Below, piece after piece: positions 17,317 to 21,988 of a stretch of 21,988 bases of DNA (positions are counted from its first letter, which is position 1; each line of letters opens with the position of its first letter). A program made the position numbers and the translations under genes. This stretch comes from JADHUC01 sp964617665 (GTDB lineage: Bacteria; Planctomycetota; Planctomycetia; Pirellulales; Pirellulaceae). Under the pieces are notes generated by a model. That model searched no databases, was not told where the DNA came from, and worked only from the letters and a program-made list of their open reading frames with translations. The stretch lies in the NCBI GenBank assembly GCA_964617665.1, contig CAZUAH010000216.1:1-21988 (forward strand). Reading direction: 5' to 3'.

Positions 17317-17332
17317 ACTCGCAAGAGTTCAG
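17313..17332 (+). repeat. Second copy of the GCAA-loop hairpin
   Basis: CTGAACTC (17313-17320), GCAA, GAGTTCAG (17325-17332) is identical to 15721-15740. The distance from its first base to the next adaptor's ATG is 85 bases here and 84 bases at the first copy. The remaining gap sequence also aligns well, so the duplicated unit included the gap. Confidence 0.65.
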
Positions 17333-17397
17333 GCCGGCGGGCAAGAGCACCGAATTCTGTGCGACTTCGGCTACGAAAGACCGAACCGAAACCGATC

Positions 17398-19134
17398 ATG
17401 GCGATTGACACACCGCCGAAAGTGCAGAACCTCCCCCAACCACCGCGGCCGCAACTGCGCAGCGTCCCTCCGGATTCCTCACGCGGCGGTTGGTGGAAAC
17501 TCGGCCTGCTTGCGATCGTTGTGATTGCGGTGGCAGCTTCGGCTGCCGCGCTGATCTTTGGCGCTAAGTCGTCGCCCGAGCTCGCTCCCTATCTGACTCA
17601 CAGGATCACTCGTGGCGACCTCACTGTCACAGTAACCGCGCAAGGGATTCTGGAGAGCTCTGAAAACGTGGAAATCAAGAACGAAGTCCGAGGTCAAAGT
17701 ACCGTGACCTGGGTGATCGAAAGCGGCACGGTGGTGCAACCGGGAGACGAACTGGTCAGGCTGGATACACAAGTTATCGACGACGCGGTGGCCGAACGTT
17801 CGAAGTATGCTCACTGGTCAAAATCGGCTGCTCAACGATCCGAGGCTAATGTGAAGCGAGCGGAGCTTGCGATTCCGCAGTACGAAGAAGGCGTGTATCC
17901 CTCGCAGTTGATGGCGTTGGAGAAGGACCTGGCAATTGCCCAGTCCGATTTGCGCACGGCGCAAAACATGCTTAACCATGCCATAACGATGTACGACAAT
18001 GGCTACAAAAGCAAACTGGAGGTCGAGCAGAGATCGTTCGCGGTCATGCGAGCCAATATGGCCGTGGAAGCCACAGCTACCGAGATCGATGTTCTGAAAG
18101 ACCACACCAGAAACATGGAATTGGAAACGCTGAAGGGCGACTTGAACGCGGGCAAAGCAAGACACGAAGCGAACAAGGAACGCGCTAAGATGGATGGGAT
18201 TCGCCGTGATATTGCCGTGGCCGAACTCAAGCACTGCGTCGTCAAGGCCGAAACGGGCGGCTTGGTGATTCATCCCTCGGCTGCAAGGTGGAAGAACGCA
18301 CCCGAAATCGAAGAGGGTGCGTCGGTGTACAAGGAGCAAGTCATGCTCCTAATGCCCGACCTATCCAAGATGCAAGTGAAACTCGGTATTCCCGAAGCCA
18401 ACGTCGAACGCATCAAGCCGGGACTGGCTGCAAGGGTGACACTGCCGAACAAGACGCTTGAAGGCGAGGTTGACACTGTGTCCTCGTTCGCAGCGCCGCC
18501 AGGTTTGTTGACCGGAGACATGGTGCTGTATGACACGACCATTAAGCTCCCCTCGTTGCCAGGGCTGAAGCCCGGCATGAGCGCCCAGGTTGAAGTGACT
18601 GTGGAACACTACGAGAACGTATTGAGAATCCCCGTTGCCGCAGTGGTAGAAACAGAGGAGGGGGATTTCTGTTGGATCAAGACGCCTGAGGGACCGCGAC
18701 GGCGCTCCCTGGAACTCGGCGACACAAACAAGATATTTACCGTCGTCCAGGCAGGCTTGCAGGAAGGCGACGAAGTGGCACTCAATCCGTATGCCTTCGA
18801 AGGTCCACAAGCGGAAGTCATGAAGGCCTCCGCCAAAGCAAAGAAACCGAAGCCAGAATCCGGTACCGAGTCGAAGTCGTCTGGTGACTCAAAGGAAAAG
18901 GAGTCCGAGCCACAAACTGCCGAGCCAGAGAAGACCGATTCGAAACCGAAAATCACCGGTGCTCAATTGATCAAGTTGGCTGACAAGAACGGCGATGGCG
19001 TCTTGACGATCGACGAATACGCAGAGAAGGACCGACACACTTTCGGCATAGCCGATACGAACAAAGATGAACAAGTTGATGCCGGCGAAATCGACGCTTT
19101 ACTGAAACGTATGCAGGAGGCGAAATCAGAATGA
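17398..19134 (+). CDS. HlyD/MacA-type periplasmic adaptor, copy 3, with C-terminal EF-hand pair
   Basis: A 578-residue third paralogue: an anchor at about 31-52 (LGLLAIVVIAVAASAAALIFG), lipoyl halves (VTWVIESGTVVQPGDELVRL; GGLVIHPSAARWKNAPEI), a helical hairpin, and barrel and membrane-proximal domains (LSKMQVKLGIPEANVERIKP, VLRIPVAAVVETEEGDFCW). It extends about 90 residues past the other copies. A Lys/Glu/Ser/Pro-rich linker leads to two EF-hand loops, 529-540 (DKNGDGVLTIDE) and 553-564 (DTNKDEQVDAGE). An adaptor with EF-hands is unusual. The pair nearly copies the end of the P-domain protein encoded at 4476-6476. A GTG at 17359 is in frame, but ATG 17398 is preferred because it sits at the position matching the start of copy 2 in the duplicated leader. 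Confidence 0.88.
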   Translation: MAIDTPPKVQNLPQPPRPQLRSVPPDSSRGGWWKLGLLAIVVIAVAASAAALIFGAKSSPELAPYLTHRITRGDLTVTVTAQGILESSENVEIKNEVRGQSTVTWVIESGTVVQPGDELVRLDTQVIDDAVAERSKYAHWSKSAAQRSEANVKRAELAIPQYEEGVYPSQLMALEKDLAIAQSDLRTAQNMLNHAITMYDNGYKSKLEVEQRSFAVMRANMAVEATATEIDVLKDHTRNMELETLKGDLNAGKARHEANKERAKMDGIRRDIAVAELKHCVVKAETGGLVIHPSAARWKNAPEIEEGASVYKEQVMLLMPDLSKMQVKLGIPEANVERIKPGLAARVTLPNKTLEGEVDTVSSFAAPPGLLTGDMVLYDTTIKLPSLPGLKPGMSAQVEVTVEHYENVLRIPVAAVVETEEGDFCWIKTPEGPRRRSLELGDTNKIFTVVQAGLQEGDEVALNPYAFEGPQAEVMKASAKAKKPKPESGTESKSSGDSKEKESEPQTAEPEKTDSKPKITGAQLIKLADKNGDGVLTIDEYAEKDRHTFGIADTNKDEQVDAGEIDALLKRMQEAKSE

Positions 19135-19165
19135 CCGCAGGAAAGAATGCCAATTCATCTTACTT

Positions 19166-19246
19166 GTTTAACGGCAAGCCGAAGGCGTCGGCGTCGCATG
19201 ACACGGGTGATCCCAATGCGCAGCCGCCTTCGGCTCGCCGTTAAAC
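19166..19246. repeat. Long imperfect palindrome (dispersed-repeat type)
   Basis: A 22-base arm starting GTTTAACGGC (19166-19187) pairs with 19225-19246 (ending GCCGTTAAAC) with one mismatch. An inner hairpin pairs CGCAT (19195-19199) with ATGCG (19216-19220). I recall GTTTAACGGC-AGCCGAAGGCG palindromes as common in planctomycete genomes, but could not search. It occupies most of the 166-base gap between adaptor 3 and the permease and may act as an RNA hairpin there. Confidence 0.75.
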
Positions 19247-19300
19247 GAAAACACGATATGCCCTAACAAACACGCAAGCCACGTCAACAGTCGATAAACC

Positions 19301-20620
19301 GTGAATAGCTCCTTCCTCCAAACCGTTCAACTCGGCCTAAAGAGCCTGCTGCTGCAAAAGATGCGGGCCGGTTTGGCCGCATTAGGCATTTTCATCGGCA
19401 CCAGCACGGTGATCTGGCTGGTCGCCATGGGTGAAGGTGTCAGCTATCAGGCACAGCAGCAGATCAAAGAACTGGGCGCGACGAACATCATCATTCGGAG
19501 CAAGGAGACGCACTCGGACGAGGACGCCGACAGCCGCATCAAGGCTTATGGCCTGCTGCGAGACGACTACCGCCGAATCGTCGAGAACATTCCGACCATT
19601 CGCCGTGCGGTGCCGATGCGTGAACTGCGGTTCGAATTGCGTATGGGAAACAGGACTGCCGACGCCAAACTCGTGGGTTGCGTCGAAGATTATCTCCAAC
19701 TCAATCATCTAAAGATCGCTCGTGGGCGATGGCTCACACCGCGCGACCGTGGCAAGAAAGTCGTTGTACTGGCCGACGACACGGCGAAGCGACTGTTTCC
19801 CTACGAGAATCCGATTGGGCAGACGATCTGGGTGGGAAGCGAATTCTACGTAGTGATCGGTCAAACCAAGCCGCGCTCGGCTTCGGCCGCGATCGGCGGC
19901 AGTCTGGATGCCCGCGATTACAACCTGGACGCATACATTCCACTGAAGACCCTCCGCCATCGTGTTGGCGACTTGGTGATGAAGCGCGTTGGCGGCGGCC
20001 AGGGTTGGAACTTTGTCGGCGAAATGGTCGAACTCAGCCAGATTACCGTGACGGTCGAGAACATCGAAGACGTCGACGAGACGGCAGCGATCATCGAGAT
20101 ACTGTTAAGGAAGTATCACGAAAAGGAAGACTATGCGGTTGTGGTGCCCAAGGAGTTGCTGCGTCAAGCCGAACGAACGAAGGCTATGTTCAACGTGCTG
20201 CTAGTGGTCATTGCCGGCATCTCGCTGCTGGTCGGTGGCATCGGCATCATGAACATCATGCTGGCCACCGTGACAGAGCGGACTCGCGAGATCGGTATCC
20301 GTCGCGCACTTGGCGCAACACGAAAACACATTGTCCAACAGTTCCTGACCGAAACGGTCGTGCTGACGGCCAGCGGCGGACTGCTGGGCGTCCTGTTCGG
20401 CCTTTGGTGCCGTCCGTTGTTCGAAGGTTTGCGGTCAGCTGTGGCGATGATGTCGCCGGACGCATTGCCGCCGATCGTTTACACGCTTGAACCGCGCATC
20501 GCCCCCTGGTCCGTCCTGTTATCGTTGTTCATTTCTCTTGGCGTGGGAGTCGTATTCGGAGTCTACCCAGCTCGCCAAGCAGCATACATGGACCCCATCG
20601 AAGCGCTGCGTCACGAATAG
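19301..20620 (+). CDS. MacB-type ABC transporter permease (no ATPase domain)
   Basis: A 439-residue inner-membrane protein of the MacB/FtsX family, the mechanical subunit of a tripartite ABC exporter. TM1 is at about residues 22-42 (MRAGLAALGIFIGTSTVIWL). The periplasmic MacB core is at about 43-270 (QQIKELGATNIIIRSKE, LKIARGRWLTPRDRGKKVVVL, LFPYENPIGQTIWVGSEFYVVIG). The FtsX domain carries three further helices with TERTREIGIRRALGATRKHI and ends in YPARQAAYMDPIEALRHE. The nucleotide-binding domain fused to the N-terminus in E. coli MacB is absent, as in split systems. No separate ATPase gene lies in the window. The start is GTG 19301 with no clear ribosome site; an in-frame TAA at 19295 rules out an earlier start. 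It follows the three adaptors in the order expected for an efflux operon. Confidence 0.92.
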   Translation: MNSSFLQTVQLGLKSLLLQKMRAGLAALGIFIGTSTVIWLVAMGEGVSYQAQQQIKELGATNIIIRSKETHSDEDADSRIKAYGLLRDDYRRIVENIPTIRRAVPMRELRFELRMGNRTADAKLVGCVEDYLQLNHLKIARGRWLTPRDRGKKVVVLADDTAKRLFPYENPIGQTIWVGSEFYVVIGQTKPRSASAAIGGSLDARDYNLDAYIPLKTLRHRVGDLVMKRVGGGQGWNFVGEMVELSQITVTVENIEDVDETAAIIEILLRKYHEKEDYAVVVPKELLRQAERTKAMFNVLLVVIAGISLLVGGIGIMNIMLATVTERTREIGIRRALGATRKHIVQQFLTETVVLTASGGLLGVLFGLWCRPLFEGLRSAVAMMSPDALPPIVYTLEPRIAPWSVLLSLFISLGVGVVFGVYPARQAAYMDPIEALRHE

Positions 20621-20650
20621 TCGCTAGAAGGCATTTCAAGACTCATTCTT

Positions 20651-20718
20651 GGGAGGGCGAAGCTCCTGCTGAGCCGTGTTTTTCCGCGGTTTCGGCTCGG
20701 CGGGAGCCTCGCCCTCCC
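20651..20718. repeat. Long palindrome between convergent genes, possible bidirectional terminator
   Basis: The arm 20651-20676 (starting GGGAGGGCGA) pairs with 20693-20718 (ending TCGCCCTCCC) with a few mismatches around a 16-base loop. It lies between the stop of the permease and that of the convergent glycosidase-like gene. I recall GGGAGGGCGAAGCTCC palindromes as a dispersed family in planctomycetes. The remainder of 20621-20839 shows only a short GGTTT/AAACC inverted repeat. Confidence 0.72.
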
Positions 20719-20839
20719 GGTTTTGAAACCGCTTCTACTCACGCCGCGAGTTAATCTCTGGTTAGCCTGCAACGCAGATGCTATTAGGCCGAATTGGCCA
20801 TCCGGCCCACGAGGAAGTTGCCACAAAGACGGAATTGAC

Positions 20840-21829
20840 TCAGGGGGGCGACTGACGGACCCATTTCAACTTGGCGATGCGAAGTCCTTTCAACGTCGGC
20901 ATCAGCGCAGCGATGTAGTACTGGCCTTCGTGTAGAACGATTTCCGGCGCAGCGACCGGCAGTGTGCCGATCTGGTAACGGTCGTCGTCCACGCCGAAAT
21001 CCGTGGGGTCGCTCGAACAATACTGTGTGTTCAAGTTGTTGGTCCCGTATCGCTGATTGCGGAACAGGTAGAACAAGCCATCTTTGTGCACGACAAACGG
21101 GCATTCGCAGTGGCCACCGTACCAATTAGATTGACCGCTCGGGCTCCCGCCTGCCGAGACCTTGATCGGGTCGCTCCACTTGCGTAAATCCGTCGACGTC
21201 CGGCAGAAGACGCCGCATTTGTGTTTGTCCGGAGCGTCTCGCCGTTGGTGCCCCGTGTAATAGCAGTAGAATTTGTCCGCAACCTGCAGCACCATGGCAT
21301 CGCGCGTGTTGTCGTACGGGCCGCTGAACAACTGAGGGCGTCCCTTGTCATCTAACACGCGGCGGAACTTCTTGCCGTCGTCACTTTCGGCCAGACAGAT
21401 ATTGTTCCAATCGCCGTAGAACATCCAGTACTTGTCATCCAGCTTGATCACATGTGGCGCCTGCAAGCCGCCTTTTGACTCGCCCAGGCTGGTATCGGCT
21501 TCCATGGCGATACCCATCGGTCGCCAGTCGGAATCGGTGATGTTCTTGCCTTCCCAACAGTAGAACAATCGCGTGTTGCCGCCGCAGTTGGTGTGACGAA
21601 TACACGACCAAATCTGCCAGGTTCCGTCGGCCGCCTGCCAAATGCCAAAGTCCACGGGCTGCTGCTTCGCCGTTGTGCATTCGCCCAAGTCCGGATCGCC
21701 AGCGACTTGCCACCAAGGCCCGTCAATCTCGGGCTTGAAAACATTCGTCTGCGCATGCACATATCCGGGCAAAACGAACACGAAGAACAAAGGCAACACG
21801 ACCGTCGCACGGCAACAGAGCTTGGGCAT
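20840..21829 (-). CDS. Secreted five-bladed-propeller glycosidase-like protein (GH43/GH32-like fold)
   Basis: A 329-residue exported protein with a signal peptide at about 1-26 (VVLPLFFVFVLPGYVHA). Blade-like repeats include IWQAADGTWQIWSCIRHT, HVIKLDDKYWMFYGDWN, MVLQVADKFYCYYTGHQ, FVVHKDGLFYLFRNQRYG and IVLHEGQYYIAALMP. This is the layout of five-bladed propeller glycoside hydrolases. Candidate acidic residues are Asp60 (PVDFG), Asp177 (TRDAMV, like the RD motif) and Glu242 (HCECPF, like the EC motif of GH32). The substrate cannot be told. The start at 21829 has GGGAGAA 7 bases upstream. A cupin gene stub ends 21 bases upstream, so the gene was probably second in a cupin-hydrolase operon now cut by an insertion. 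It converges on the permease gene. Confidence 0.75.
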   Translation of the reverse strand: MPKLCCRATVVLPLFFVFVLPGYVHAQTNVFKPEIDGPWWQVAGDPDLGECTTAKQQPVDFGIWQAADGTWQIWSCIRHTNCGGNTRLFYCWEGKNITDSDWRPMGIAMEADTSLGESKGGLQAPHVIKLDDKYWMFYGDWNNICLAESDDGKKFRRVLDDKGRPQLFSGPYDNTRDAMVLQVADKFYCYYTGHQRRDAPDKHKCGVFCRTSTDLRKWSDPIKVSAGGSPSGQSNWYGGHCECPFVVHKDGLFYLFRNQRYGTNNLNTQYCSSDPTDFGVDDDRYQIGTLPVAAPEIVLHEGQYYIAALMPTLKGLRIAKLKWVRQSPP

Positions 21830-21850
21830 AACGGTTCTCCCTTGGTCCCA

Positions 21851-21941
21851 CTATCCAAACTTGAAATGCTTCCGAATCGCCTTCTTGACCTTCCAAGTGC
21901 AATCCAGACCCTGGGGAAATACCACGAAGTCGCCCGGACCG
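21851..21941 (-). pseudogene. 3' stub of a cupin-domain gene
   Basis: Read on the minus strand, codons up to the TAG at 21853-21851 give GPGDFVVFPQGLDCTWKV and then KKAIRKHFKFG. This matches the typical end of the cupin_3 (EutQ / ureidoglycine-hydrolase-like) family, where GDFVVFP-G--CTW precedes a basic end of the R-K-H-Y/F-x-F type. The frame meets TAA at about 21965-21967 with no start codon between, so only about 30 C-terminal residues remain. Homology stops at the TTATGTG/CACATAA palindrome, which points to disruption by an inserted element. Family recognition is from memory of the motif. Confidence 0.65.
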
Positions 21942-21988
21942 TTATGTGGAGCTGCACATAATGGATCTTATGTGAAGCTGCTGATTAT
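21942..21988. mobile_element. Probable boundary of a mobile element (TTATGTG palindrome and direct repeat)
   Basis: TTATGTG (21942-21948) and CACATAA (21955-21961) are perfect 7-base arms around GAGCTG. TTATGTG plus AAGCTGC recurs at 21968-21981, 26 bases after the first. Paired short arms with a 6-base centre resemble a site-specific recombinase target. The palindrome abuts the point where the cupin gene is cut. The element itself would lie beyond the window's right edge. Confidence 0.5.

Noticed and set aside
17359..17397. GTG start for adaptor 3
   Set aside because: The leader is a duplicate of the one before adaptor 2, whose start aligns with ATG 17398; the GTG falls inside the conserved inverted repeat.
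19678..20490. 270-residue plus-strand frame inside the permease gene
   Set aside because: It is a shifted frame of the MacB-type permease with Arg/His-rich composition and no family resemblance.
1..21988. CRISPR array, tRNA or rRNA genes
   Set aside because: No regularly spaced direct repeats, cloverleaf-like segments or conserved rRNA stretches were noticed on either strand.

Overview
The window most likely comes from a planctomycete, probably of the Pirellulales type. This is inferred from gene content: a PQQ-type propeller starting with a QFRGPNGSG motif, a secreted ThuA-like protein, many EF-hand exported proteins, an ECF sigma/anti-sigma pair, a barrel-less secretin-like protein and dispersed GC-rich palindromes. 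No rRNA, tRNA, CRISPR array or complete insertion sequence is visible.

Layout. At the left edge a minus-strand gene encodes a secreted ThuA-like protein (133-1050). It is divided by a 440-base divergent promoter region from a long run of plus-strand genes. These are: an exported secretin-N-repeat protein without a barrel (1491-4454); an exported protein with nine EF-hand loops and a proprotein-convertase P domain (4476-6476); an ECF sigma factor and its overlapping zinc-finger anti-sigma factor, whose C-terminus carries two CXXCH motifs (6643-7973); a double beta-propeller with an EF-hand pair (8122-10986); a large TolC-family lipoprotein (11193-13892); three tandem HlyD/MacA-type adaptors (14228-15724, 15805-17259, 17398-19134); and a MacB-type permease (19301-20620). 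A convergent minus-strand gene for a five-bladed-propeller glycosidase-like protein (20840-21829) follows. Upstream of it lies the 3' stub of a cupin gene, cut at a palindromic TTATGTG/CACATAA sequence that looks like a mobile-element boundary.

How the genes may work together. TolC, three adaptors and a MacB-like permease make up most of a tripartite ABC export machine, but no ATP-binding subunit is encoded here, so it must be supplied elsewhere. EF-hand loops recur in three different proteins (nine, two and two). An almost identical EF-hand pair ends both the P-domain protein and the third adaptor, which suggests domain exchange within the locus and a calcium-responsive envelope system. That link is inference. 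The sigma/anti-sigma pair is the obvious candidate regulator.

Points most worth a second look are the second adaptor, where an in-frame TGA is followed by 18 codons that still match the first adaptor's tail; the shared EF-hand cassette; the palindromic repeat read in frame between the start codon and signal peptide of the P-domain protein; the CXXCH motifs on the anti-sigma factor; and the truncated cupin at the right edge.
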